NCBI RefSeq assembly: GCF_018687715.1
Contig: NC_056755.1
Coordinates: forward strand, 37,978,001-38,042,000
Direction: 5' to 3'
DNA from: Carya illinoinensis
Taxonomy: Eukaryota; Streptophyta; Magnoliopsida; Fagales; Juglandaceae
Length of the DNA stretch: 64,000 nucleotides
Both the position numbers and the translations under genes were made by a program. The number at the start of each line of letters is the position of its first letter. Positions within the stretch are counted from its first letter, which is position 1. Below, in pieces: positions 23,420-33,562 of the stretch. The notes under the pieces are model-generated. The model ran no database searches. It worked only from the letters and a program-made list of their open reading frames with translations, and was not told the DNA's origin.

Positions 23420-24407
23420 TTGAATTTGAGCTTCAAAGATGGGGGTAGCTTTAATCCTTCCATGGGTGCTTTCTCATAGCTTTGCAATGTGACTTGATTT
23501 GTAGAGTGTCTAACTAAGAGTCCTCTCTTAGACTTGGTAAATTTAAAGTTTGGAGGGAAACCAATTAATCAATAGCACTTATCCTTAGTGTAATCACTCT
23601 TATCCACAGTGGTAGCAGGTTACATCAACCTTGTCCCTTTTCCTTCCCTAAGACTTGAATATAGCCAAGGTTGAAGTCTCATGATTAGGCAGCAAGAGGG
23701 CACGAGTTTCCATCTGCCTTTCTTCCTATAAAACTAATGAGAAAATCCTATCCAAAGATGGCATAGAAGTCATCAAAATCATTTGCCCCTTATGCTATCA
23801 AAGCTGTCATTTAACCCCATCAAAAATTTAAAAAAGAAGTCTGTTTGTTGATCCTCAGCAATTTATAACATTGCAATTACACAAGAATAATGGGGAAGGG
23901 GGTTTGTAGTTGTGCATTTCTTCCCAAGTAGCATTATGTTGAGTAAAATAGTCAATTACAAATTGGGATCCTTGTGTGATGGATGCAAGCTATTGTTGAA
24001 GCTGGTATATCCTTACATTGTTTGGTTGTGCAAATTGAGTTTTGAGCTTATCCCATACTACTTTGGCAAAGCTAATGTACAAAACATTAGATGCAATCTC
24101 CTTAGAGATGGAGTTTAGAATTTAGAATCCATGACAAGATGAGGTTGTTACATCTCAAATAGGGTATGTAGAGAGGATCTGTTATGGCAAGTGTTTCAAT
24201 GGTTCTATCAACAAAACCAAGTTTGTTCTTGATGGAGATAGCTAGTGTGAATGGTATGTTCCATGAGAGATAATTAGGTCCTGTTAAGTGTGGGGTGATC
24301 ACCACAGTATTGGCATTATCACTGTGATAAAGGAAGAAATGATTGTTGGGATTTTCAGATAGGGATGAGTTGTGAGAAGTGTTGACAGAAGAGGCTTCAT
24401 CAGCCAT
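23420..24407 (-). pseudogene. Copia gag remnant
   Basis: The N-terminal 101 codons (24407-24102) are open and read VVITPHLTGPNYLSWNIPFT, the classic copia gag start, then KNKLGFVDRTIE. After a shift, a degenerate zinc knuckle CYHCG with stops lies near 23620-23590. Start ATG 24407 is 93 bp inside the primer-binding site. Confidence 0.8.
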
Positions 24408-24499
24408 TGTGACAGCAGTATGATCAGTGAGATGAAATTATAAGAAGATTGGATTAAGAAAACATAGATAGAATAGAAGTTGGAATCACAAATGACCAA

Positions 24500-24511
24500 G
24501 CTCTGATACCA
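24500..24511 (-). other. Primer-binding site, initiator Met tRNA type
   Basis: The minus strand reads TGGTATCAGAGC, immediately after the 5' LTR. Confidence 0.9.
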
Positions 24512-24967
24512 TGTTGAATAAATGAAGGCCAAATTGATGAATGCAATGAATGAACTGAAGATGAAAAGCAAGTTGATGACCTGAGTGAGTTACTCGAAAC
24601 AAAAGTAAACTTGAAGAGAAGAATTATAATATTTCTCATTAATACCTCTCAGCTATGTACAGTTCTGTTTATATAGAGCAAGTATAAAAGGCATGAGTGC
24701 CAAAAATAGAAAAAGAACAAAAGAGACAAATTTTGTCCATTGTACATAAAAGAGCACCTTTTGTCTACTTTACTCCTAGCCTACTTTATCATAAAGTTGT
24801 TGTGTTATGCTCCCATTATCACCATTTGTTTTATTTGCTTTGATCACAGCAAGTGCACCTCCATAATGAGGTTTGTCTAGTGCCTCATTCTCTTCTTGAA
24901 TAGCAGCATTATGCTGTGAACTCTAGGCAGAAGCTTCATGCTACAAGTTCATTAGTAAACTTTGTGA
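24512..24967 (-). repeat. Copia 5' LTR (456 bp)
   Basis: Partner of 19511-19966, equal length, with scattered substitutions. On the minus strand the TATA-like TATATAAACAG lies near 24670. Confidence 0.9.
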
Positions 24968-24972
24968 AAGCA
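24968..24972. other. Target-site duplication, right (AAGCA)
   Basis: Identical to 19506-19510. Confidence 0.8.
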
Positions 24973-25889
24973 TAAAAACAATGCTAGTAGCACCAACAAC
25001 ATCACACAATTGCACACAACATAAATAACATGCCATTCCAGTCAGGATTTTTTGATTTCTAATACTGTTATGCCTTTTATACAACATATATTACAAGAAA
25101 GCTGCATCCAAACCCTCATTTTCATTTGTAGTTAGAGCTCATATATTTGAACTGGTCTTTTGTTTTCTTGGAAACCAAACAAAATTGATATCAGTGATAA
25201 TAATATAAGCACTTCAATATTTGAAATGAGAGACAATCAAACCCACAAGGAAAGAGGAAAAACAAAAAAACACCCATATCTAATTCAACTCCAAAATACA
25301 AGTTACAACAGCCTACTTCACAGGAAATTTTAGAATTCCTTTTTTTCTTAATCCAAAATTTAAAATTTTTTATATGAATAAATCACAAATCAGTTCTACT
25401 ACATAAGCATTTATGCCAAAAAGAACAAAAAAACATATCAAGATGACTATAACCCAACCATACTCCTTTCATTCCCAACCTCAAACTCTAAAAACTATTA
25501 ATTGGGAAAAAAACATATCAAATGGATGAGACATTGAATAGCTTTCATGTGCCTCAATCACTTTGTACACCAATTCTAATGGATAAGGCCATGTTTCCAC
25601 TTTTCACAATGCTTGCAACCTCAAACTCCACAATAGAAGAGCAACAACTCTAAATTATGATTCTCAATAAAAACTTCCAAAAAAATCTAGCTTAGATATA
25701 GTGGATGGTTAAATAAAATTACAAGAAAAACATGGAAGAAGAAAATGAGAGAAAGAAGATAGCTTACTTTAGGTGGTTGGACAAATGGAGGTTATAGTGG
25801 TGTTTGTAACAACGAAACCCTAGAGGAAAATGAAGAGATAGAACCCTAGAGGGAGAAGAAGGGTCTCGAAGGTTTGAGAGAAAAAGGCC
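24973..25889. other. AT-rich non-coding stretch
   Basis: No coding region or RNA gene seen. Confidence 0.5.
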
Positions 25890-26052
25890 AAAATATTATT
25901 GATTTGAAATGAATAGTGAATGAATGAATACAAGTGAAATATAAGAGAAGTATTTATACTCTGTACAAATAAACATCATAAATACACATACAAATAAAAT
26001 CACTACAAGATACATGACACCTGTACTAAAATTTAAAAGTATATAAGTGATA
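25890..26052 (-). repeat. Copia II 3' LTR (limits approximate)
   Basis: The part from actctgtacaaataaacatc to agtatataagtgat matches 27769-27860. The polypurine tract follows at 26053-26062. The outer end is not determined. Confidence 0.6.
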
Positions 26053-26062
26053 CCCCCCTTAT
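26053..26062 (-). other. Polypurine tract, copia II
   Basis: The minus strand reads AATAAGGGGGGT directly before the LTR start TATCACTTATA. Confidence 0.7.
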
Positions 26063-26106
26063 TATGGAGAGTACATAGAATGAACTCCCATCTTGGTGAC
26101 AAAATC

Positions 26107-26409
26107 CTAAAATTGTTGATGGCCAGGGGGTTTGGTTAGAGCATTAGTAAGTTGATGATGAGAAGCCAAATGGAAAGTCTTGATGATCCCAACTTGGATT
26201 TTGTCATGGATGAAGTGGTAGTCCAATTCAATATGCTTGATTTGTTCATGAAAAACAAGGTTGGCAGCAATGTGTAAAGCAGCCTGACTATCACAAAAGA
26301 GTTGAACACTATTAGAATGTGAACCGTATTCAGCTTCTACTGAAGAACAAGAAACAGTAAATTGTATCTTTGTCTTCCAAAAAACCAAAGAACCCCAAGA
26401 AATACACAA
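26107..26409 (-). pseudogene. Copia II RNase H, partial
   Basis: A 100-codon frame reads ISWGSLVFWKTKIQFTVSCS then SVEAEY, then LFCDSQAALHIAANLVFHEQ and KHIELDYHFIHDKIQ, ending with ASHHQLTNALTKPPG. These are the C-terminal motifs of copia RNase H. The upstream part, linking to the reverse transcriptase frame, is broken. Confidence 0.85.
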
Positions 26410-26808
26410 TTACCACTTGTAGAACGATAGCAATTAGGGAAAGAAGCTCAATCTGAATATGCAAAGGCTTTAAGGGACAAGGAGTTAGTAACTGGAATAA
26501 AGAGACCATGACCAGGGATACTCTTAATATACTGCAAAACTCTATAAGCTGCTATGAGATGAGCCTGCCTGGGCTAAGCCATGTCTAGACTAAGCCTATG
26601 CACTGAGTAAAATAGATCTGGTCGAGTCAATGTAAGGTAAAAAAGTTTCCTAATAAGTCTACGATAGATAGTTGGATTAGGGAGTAAAACTCCTTCTTCT
26701 TTACTTAATTTAATATTCTACTCCATTGGAAAAGAGGCCGGTTTAGAAGCAAGCAAACCAGCATGCTTCTAAACCAACCTCTTGAAGAGTTTCTAAAGAA
26801 TACTTTCT

Positions 26809-27756
26809 CTAGCATAAAGAAATGCCTACAGGAGATCTAGCCACTTCCAACTCAAGAAAATATTTGAACTGACCAAGATTATTGAGCTTGAATTTATCAT
26901 CAAGCAAGAGCTTCAAGTGCTCCACAGAATTTATATCATTACTAGCTATGAGAATATTATCAATATAAACAAGAAGTGTAACGAAAGAGGAACCCGAGGA
27001 CTTGGTGAAAAGAGAATAATCAGCTTTGGATTGTACAAAGCCTAAGTCAAGAATAAAATATAAGAAATTGGAAAACCATTGCCTGGAAGCTTGTTTCAAA
27101 TCATAAAGAGATTTGTTGAGCTTACAAACCTTAGAATCCCCTTTAACATGAAAACCAGGAAGCAACTTCATATACATTTCTTCAAATAAATTCCCATGTA
27201 AAAATGTATTACTAATATCAAGTTGGGTAAGATGCCAACCTTTGACAGTAGCAATAGCTAGTAAAGTTTGAATAGTAGCCATTTTAGCTACGGGAGATAA
27301 GGTCTCAGAATAATCCAAACCTTCTTGTTGGGTATAACTCTTAGCAACCAATCTTGCCTTGTATCTCTCTATTGAACCATTAGTATGATACTTAATTTTG
27401 TAGACCCATTTATAGCCTATAGGTTTTTTATCAGGAGGTAGTGAAGTAGCAATCCATGTATTATTGTTTTTCAAAGATGTGATCTCAATAGTCATAGCAT
27501 CTCTCCAATGAGAGTGCTTGACTGCTTGATGATAGAACTCAGGGTCAGTATCAGCAGTGATGGACAAGGCAAAAGAAAGGCAAGCATAAGAAAGAAAATG
27601 TGAGATATCATATTTGGTGTGTGATAGAGAAGGGGAAGAAGAAGAACATGGTGAAGAAACTAATGAGGAGTGAGCAGAGGAAGAGGAGTTACAATGAAAA
27701 TTATGCATGTAACCAGGAGCTTTTCTAATTCTATTCGATCTTCGAGGAGTTGGCAT
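26809..27756 (-). pseudogene. Copia II reverse transcriptase, 315-codon open frame
   Basis: This is the longest uninterrupted frame in the window. It starts [20 protein letters not shown] (the end of the integrase-RT linker), continues [80 protein letters not shown], and ends [20 protein letters not shown]. The catalytic box reads YIDN rather than YVDD, and the upstream metal-binding QLDI is retained as QLDIS with A-to-S. Loss of the second Asp predicts no polymerase activity. Right of the start the sequence switches abruptly to LTR, marking a deletion junction near 27757-27765. Confidence 0.85.
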
Positions 27757-27860
27757 ATAACTCTATACAAATAAACATCAGAAATACATTTATACAAATA
27801 AAATCACTACAAGATACATGACACGTGTACTAAAATTATAAAGTATATATGTGATAGTGT

Positions 27861-30003
27861 TACACGGAGCCACTACCAATGTGAGAGAGATAGAGATATA
27901 TATATATATACATCGATGCACAAGATTTTAGCTTTTACCATTTTAGCTTTCATGTACCTCAATCACTTAACCACTCCTCTCATTTCAAGCCCTAAACTCC
28001 AAAATGCTATAACTCAATAATAAAAAATGGTTCACAAAAATAAAGCAATGCTCTAAAATTGACTACTTTGAAATATCGACCAAATTTTCGAGAAAGACTC
28101 TATAAAACATGTTGGAGATAGGTCACACCATATGTGGCTTCTAGAAATTGTCATCGTTTTCAAACCTTGCAATTGGAGCACATAGATTAGGCCAGCAAGA
28201 ATATATTTATATTCTTGTATTTCACTTTCACTTTGAAAGATATTTCATGTTCTTAGAAACATGATATATCATTGCTAATTTTAAAATATTTTGATCAAAA
28301 TTTTTTTAAAAAAAATAAATAAATTAACCCCTTAGCCCTTACCAATCCTTGCCCCATTTATCCTAACTTGGATACAAATTATCAAAGCAAAATAAATGTA
28401 TAAGCTACTTCCCCCTTCAAATGCTATACTCCTTGCATGCACAAAAACCTTGACACAAATTCATGATGTTGGATCTCTCTCCCTCTCTTCCTGAAAGTTC
28501 TTCTCGAAGCAACCTATCCACTTCAGTACTTTGCCATGATTCAAGTACTTGTGGATCTTTGCCCTCTAATGGTTTGTCTAGAATCTCCATTATTCATTCT
28601 CAACAAATGATTCCATCAGCACTTTTTATGTTTTTCCAAAAACGATATTTATTTTTTATTTTAAATCTTGTCATCTCTAATTATGTCTACGAATTATATA
28701 TTATATCTTAAATGGACAACACCAAATATGTATACCTAAAATTAGAAAATAAAATCTAGATTAAAGAACAACAAAGAGATTTTTTTTCTTACTCATCCGT
28801 CAAACATTTGATATATATCATAAGATCATGATGGTTAAAACTAAAGATGGAAAAATATCACTCGTTTTGAAAATATAAGTACCATACATTCTATCAAGGG
28901 TAATTATAATTCTAAGTAGGCAATGATAAAGATAGATAAAGATGCTGATCAACTAACTAGATTTCATCATGGTTCGTGTAGTGCATTTCTTTTCCTCTTC
29001 CAGTTTAGAATATTATTCGTGGGGTTATATATTCAATCTAATACCTTTCTTGTTGCAATTGAGAACAACATTCAAAGCCTGCAGGCAGATTCTATACAAC
29101 ATGCATTCTATTGTGGGGTAATAAAAGGTTTATATATGTACAATCCAATTGGATTGTCGATGGGTGATTGAGAAAGTAGGGATTTAATGCTTCAATGGGA
29201 AATCTGTGGTGTGGAAATTAAAAATATTAATAAAAAAATTCTCAACATCTAATACCCACATGAACACATCCACAAAATGCATATATACAAAAATATCTCA
29301 TGCAAAAAATTTCATGATTTCAAACTCAAATACCTATAAATTAGTCTACAAACAAAAAGCCCAATTTTTTATACTACAACAAGCATGGATGAAGGGGGAC
29401 AGATAGACAAATTTGTTGCAACCATACCTGTGGTGACGGAAGGTACCCAAGAGTCTCGATCAACAATCTCCACCTCCGATTTGCTCAAAATCGTTGAAAA
29501 GACCCAAATGCTTCAAATCCTCAATTGCACGGCGCCAAGTTGTATGGGGAGGAGAAGACAACCCTAGCTTCCGCTAGGAAGGCTAACGAATTGGAGGAAT
29601 AGAAGTTTGGTTGGTGATCAAAAATGCTGGTCTCGTCGTGCGAGGGTGGATGGACACTGCAATGGTAGGTACTTGGCAATGGAGAAGAACAAAGTAGTGG
29701 AGAAGGAAAGTATTAGGGAATGGCTAAGCTGGTTCTTGGGGGGGAGGGGGGGGGGGGGGGGGAATAAAACATGTCGTGTGTTTTGCTGCCCAAACCAAGT
29801 ATAGATGACTTTTAGTCCGTTGCAAGGTGTTTTTTCTTTTTGCAGTGAAAACAATGGCCGCAATAACCTTAAAATCACTGCAAATGAGTCCAGTTAGGAT
29901 CCACTCCATTTAAATCTCAAGTCGTAGTTAAAAGGTCGCGACGAATTTTGATTTGTTGCAAAAAGTGACTTATTGTGGCAATTTTATTATATAGGATTAC
30001 ATA
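27861..30003. other. Non-coding stretch
   Basis: AT-rich, with small unrecognised open frames only. A TA run lies at 27894-27910 and a long guanine run at 29739-29761. Frames at 28463-28711, 28923-29171 and 29385-29567 show no motif or splice context. Confidence 0.45.
29739..29761 (+). repeat. Poly(G) run
   Basis: ggggggg a ggggg... with 15 or more consecutive G. Such runs are prone to sequencing error and could form a quadruplex. Confidence 0.9.
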
Positions 30004-30004
30004 G

Positions 30005-30250
30005 GATTTCTAGGGACACAAAGAGCAGAGTATGGAAGTTATGCAATAATCACGTAGTTGGTGATTCTCTTGATATGTTATCTTCGAATGCAAGGCTATT
30101 AGGAAGATGGTTCATAATTGGCTAAGATGGCATGGGAAAATTATTTGTTGCGGTTACATGCCAAATGAAGTTACTGCAAAAGCAATTTATGGTATAGAAG
30201 AACAATTCTTGAGGAGGATGAATCCATATAAGGTCCATGATGGCCTGTAA
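30005..30250 (+). pseudogene. Coding-like remnant of unrecognised gene
   Basis: After an acceptor-like acatag, an open stretch reads RDTKSRVWKLCNNHVVGDSL then DMLSSNARLLG. A one-base shift then leads to a second open stretch from 30107: MVHNWLRWHGKIICCGYMPN, then EVTAKAIYGIEEQFLRRMNP, ending YKVHDGL and TAA at 30250. Amino-acid composition and the continuity of sense across the shift look like decayed real coding sequence. I do not recognise the family. No other exon was found nearby. Confidence 0.35.
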
Positions 30251-30536
30251 AGTTGGAAAGAACCAAATCTACAAAAATAAAGTAGAAAAAGCCAAGGAAA
30301 TAAGCTAGGAAGAAGAAAATATCAAAGGGTAAGAGAAAGTCGATGAGGGGAGTATAGATGAATAGAGGGGTCGTGGAACTGTCAACTCTACTTTCTTCTT
30401 GGGAATAGATATTTTATATTAATTCGCAATTGATTATGAATGGAACATTAAAAAACTAATATGCAAAATTTGTGGGATATGAAGTGTAAGATATGGAAAA
30501 TTCTATAGACTACACTCACATTTCACTCTCATCCCA

Positions 30537-30544
30537 CTTAATAA
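30537..30544. other. 8-bp target-site duplication, left
   Basis: cttaataa; the right copy at 31285-31292 is cataataa, one mismatch. Confidence 0.65.
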
Positions 30545-31284
30545 TAGGGGTGGGCAGCAGGGGCTAGCCCCCCGCTACTCTGCCCCCATCCGCCCCGCCC
30601 CTGCATGGGCAGATGGGCTACCCCACACCACACATGCCGAGGCGTGGGACAAATACGCTAAGCGGGGGCAGGGGGTGGGCAAGGCTCAACCCCGCCCCGC
30701 TTTTCCCTCGCCTTGCCCCGTACTTAATATTTATATTTATAAATATATATTTATGTTTTACAAATTATATATATAAATATATATTACAATTTGTTAAAGT
30801 TGTTCACAAGACTCTTGTATGGCCTTGGAGTTCTATATAAAGGTGGCCTAGGGTGCCCATGTCATATGCAATCTTGTGAACAAGTTTCACTCTCTTGTGA
30901 CTCTTGTGATCTTGTGACTTTTGTGAACAAATCTAATAAATTTAAAAATTAATAATATAATTTTTATGTTATTAGTTTTTAAATTATTATTGTATATATA
31001 AATTTTAATTTATGATTTAATTATATAATAATTTGGGTCTAAAAAATTTTTTTTAGACCCAAAAATAATGTTTAAGCCCAATGAAACATAGTGTTCTTGA
31101 AGTGGGTGGGGGGCGGGGAGGGTGGGATGTTCACCCCGCCCACCTAGCACCGGGGCGGGGGGCCCCGCCACTACCTCCCGGGAGACGGGTGTGGGATGGA
31201 AATACCACCCAGCCCCCCGCATATGCCGGGGCAGGATGCAGGGAAAGGGTGCCCCCTCTCCCGCATATGCGGATAGCACTCCTA
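30545..31284. mobile_element. Non-autonomous hAT-type element with GC-rich ends (740 bp)
   Basis: The left end starts taggggtg and the right end finishes cactccta, which is taggagtg on the opposite strand. An 8-bp near-perfect duplication flanks it. Both subterminal zones (30550-30720 and 31100-31275) are strikingly GC-rich, with repeated ggggcgggg/ccccgcccc words, while the centre is AT-rich. No transposase is encoded. Terminal word and duplication length fit the hAT superfamily. Confidence 0.7.
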
Positions 31285-31292
31285 CATAATAA
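31285..31292. other. 8-bp target-site duplication, right
   Basis: cataataa; see the left copy at 30537-30544. Confidence 0.65.
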
Positions 31293-32226
31293 GGTGATAC
31301 TATTTATCAACACGATTTTAAAAAAGGGTGATAAGAGTGCCACATTTTATACAGTGAAATGAGAATAAAATGAGAGTGTGATTTATAACATTACTTATAA
31401 AATAATATTTAATCTTTGACATATGTTCACAAGATTAATACACATTTTTATGTTCACAATAATGGCTCGTATTCAACAGTATTTTGATAAGTTGAATCAC
31501 TCATACTACAATTTTTGTTGAGTTTCATTTGTGGTTCTTGCTTTTAGCGATATCATTTATGCAGTAGATCTTATGAATATCATGGTCTTATGCAATAGAT
31601 CAAAGACAATAAACTTAAGTGATTGATGCAACAATATTGAATATTTAAAAGCAACATTAGATTATGGTATTTGCAAGTTATTTTTTTGAAAATTTTATAT
31701 ATTACGCCTTTCAACTCTTTTGCAACTTAACTACGTACCCAACAATCAAGATTATCATTTTACATATATATCCAAGCTATCACTCAGTTTGCAATTTGTC
31801 TCTTTAGATCTAACCATTAAGATCATGTCATGAGTACGATACCTTTGTTTTTGTCCATCTGAACGATTAAGAGTAGTGATAGGTTTACAAATATTACAGT
31901 CCATTTACAACTTTTAATAAAATAATTTGTTTTTTAAAATTTAAACACACCAAGTCAAAATAAAATTTCAAAAACGCACCAAGTCAGAAATGATATAAGT
32001 TGAAATTAAAATTAAAAGTTGAATAAAATATTATTAGAATGTATTATTTTAATATTATTTTTGTATTAGGATTTGAAAAAATTGAATTATTTATTTTATT
32101 TTGTATGAAAATTTTAAAAAGTTATAATGATTAAATAATATGAGATGAGATGTTTTATGAAAATGAACAAGAATTTGTTGCTTTTTATTTTTGATCAAGT
32201 ATATAAAAACTCAACTCTAGCTATAT
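31293..32226. other. AT-rich non-coding stretch with MITE half
   Basis: No gene. 32008-32160 reads gttgaataaaatattattag, then atttgaaaaaattgaattat and atgagatgagatg, matching the inverse of the MITE at 38434-38634. It looks like a partial copy of that family. Confidence 0.5.
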
Positions 32227-32235
32227 ATATTGTAC
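32227..32235. other. 9-bp target-site duplication, left (ATATTGTAC)
   Basis: Identical to 32408-32416. Confidence 0.85.
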
Positions 32236-32407
32236 GAGTAATACTACATGCAGTCGTGGAATTGCAAATGTCGCGCAATCGCTTTGAAAAAAAGTGGGAT
32301 CCACGATTAAAAAGTTAATTTTTTTTCATGTGGGTCACATATTAATTCATTTTTTTCAAAGCGACTGTACGCCGCTTGCATAACCACGACTGCAAATATC
32401 ATTTCTC
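32236..32407. mobile_element. Mutator-type MITE (172 bp) with perfect 9-bp duplication
   Basis: The left end reads gagtaatactacatgcagtc and the right end, reverse-complemented, reads gagaaatgatatttgcagtc; both continue gtgg. Inner arms share cgctttgaaaaaaa. The 9-bp duplication is diagnostic of Mutator-like elements. Relatives lie at 43309-43481 and, truncated, at 5921-6010. Confidence 0.85.
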
Positions 32408-32416
32408 ATATTGTAC
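32408..32416. other. 9-bp target-site duplication, right (ATATTGTAC)
   Basis: Identical to 32227-32235. Confidence 0.85.
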
Positions 32417-33211
32417 ATGTACGTGATGATATCATTTTAGAAATCAAAGTCGTAAGTAGCAAGCATTTCAATATGCATGGCTAGTTGCTTCTATCTTTAA
32501 CTTTTAAATGGTTCCATTGGATATTTGAAATATTTCAAATTATACGAATCGTATTGAAATTTTTTGAGTTAAAAATATTTTATTAAGTTTTGAAAATATA
32601 TAGAAAAAAGTTTAATAAAAATATTATAAAATTAAAAAATTAGTTTAGTATAATTTTTATTTTGAAGTTTGTAAAATGTGTATTGATTTTTGTATTTTGT
32701 TTTGAAATTTGAAAAAAATATTTTGATTTTATGTTTGGATAATATTAAGTAATAATCATATGAAAAAATTGAAAATTATTTATATTTAAATGATATTTAA
32801 AAATAAAATTATGATAAGTTTTAATAATATTGAGAATTTTATATCTCATCTCTTGTTCTAACGTCTCCATAACTTGGGATTCCAATTTAAATCATCACCT
32901 ATATCACAATGAAATATGTTTTAGTCATAAAAAAATGATTTGATGTCATATATACGTTATTAATAAAATTATTTATCGTTTTTTATTTTTATTTCTTTAC
33001 CAAACTTCTCAGAGTATTTAATTCCTTATAATTGCAGACACGGTCTGAAAGAGCTGCGATGGATGACATAGGTTTGAGATGTGTGCCAAATGGGAAGCAG
33101 AGTCGGCAAGGCATCTCGTTTTTTATTTTTTTATTTTTGTTCTTTCTTTCTTTTTTTAATGCATATAATCTGTTGGAGTTCCTGCATGTCTGTGATTCAC
33201 TGAAGGAAAAT
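32417..33211. other. AT-rich non-coding stretch
   Basis: Contains diffuse MITE-like fragments (32480-32860) and short frames around 33032-33298 with no identifiable product. Confidence 0.45.
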
Positions 33212-33562
33212 GATAGGATCCGCTGCGTCCCGTTCATTTGTCGTGCTCCCTTTTTACCCTTTTTTTTTTTTTTTTTTTTAATTTTACAGAAAAATTAAGA
33301 AAATATTGTTTAATTATATTGTAAATTTTATTTATTTTTTCAAAATATTTAAAAGTGTTAAAAAAATGATTTAAAAAAATATTTAAAAGTGTTTTTTTTT
33401 GCTTTTTTTATATTATTTTTTTAATACTTTTAAATATTTTAAAAAAATGAATAAAATTCATAATATAATTAAATATAATTTTTTTAATCTTTTCGTAAAA
33501 AAATAAAAAAAAATTCAAAAAAAAAAGTTAACGGGACAAGTTAATGGAATTTCTAGCATTGT
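33212..33562. mobile_element. Inverted-repeat MITE-like element
   Basis: The left arm has tgcgtcccgttcatttgtc, then tttaattatattgtaaattttattta and aatatttaaaagtgttaaaa. The right arm holds the reverse complement: aatacttttaaatatttta, aataaaattcataatataatta and gttaacgggacaagttaatg. This is a long hairpin with a poly(T)/poly(A) core. Ends and target duplication are not resolved. Confidence 0.5.

Larger units (their letters stand above)
19511..24967 (-). mobile_element. Full-length Ty1/copia retrotransposon, inactive
   Basis: A 5457-bp element on the minus strand with both LTRs (456 bp each), a primer-binding site, a polypurine tract, and remnants of gag, pre-integrase, integrase, reverse transcriptase and RNase H in the usual copia order. 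It is flanked by the 5-bp duplication AAGCA. By eye the LTRs differ at roughly one position in ten, so the insertion is old. All reading frames are broken by stops and frameshifts, and a run of about 25 A lies in the reverse transcriptase region near 21006-21030. Confidence 0.92.
25890..27860 (-). mobile_element. Second Ty1/copia copy, internally deleted
   Basis: A 3' LTR (about 25890-26052), a polypurine tract and RNase H and reverse transcriptase regions lie in order. The left part of another LTR copy (27765-27860, shared words acaaataaaatcactacaag and atacatgacac) joins directly to the RT reading frame. Gag, protease and integrase are missing. It belongs to a different family from the 19.5-25 kb element, because the LTRs do not match. 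Confidence 0.75.

Noticed and set aside
20006..24407. A functional polyprotein in the 19.5-25 kb copia element
   Set aside because: Every domain is separated by stops and frameshifts, plus a poly(A) insertion in the reverse transcriptase region.
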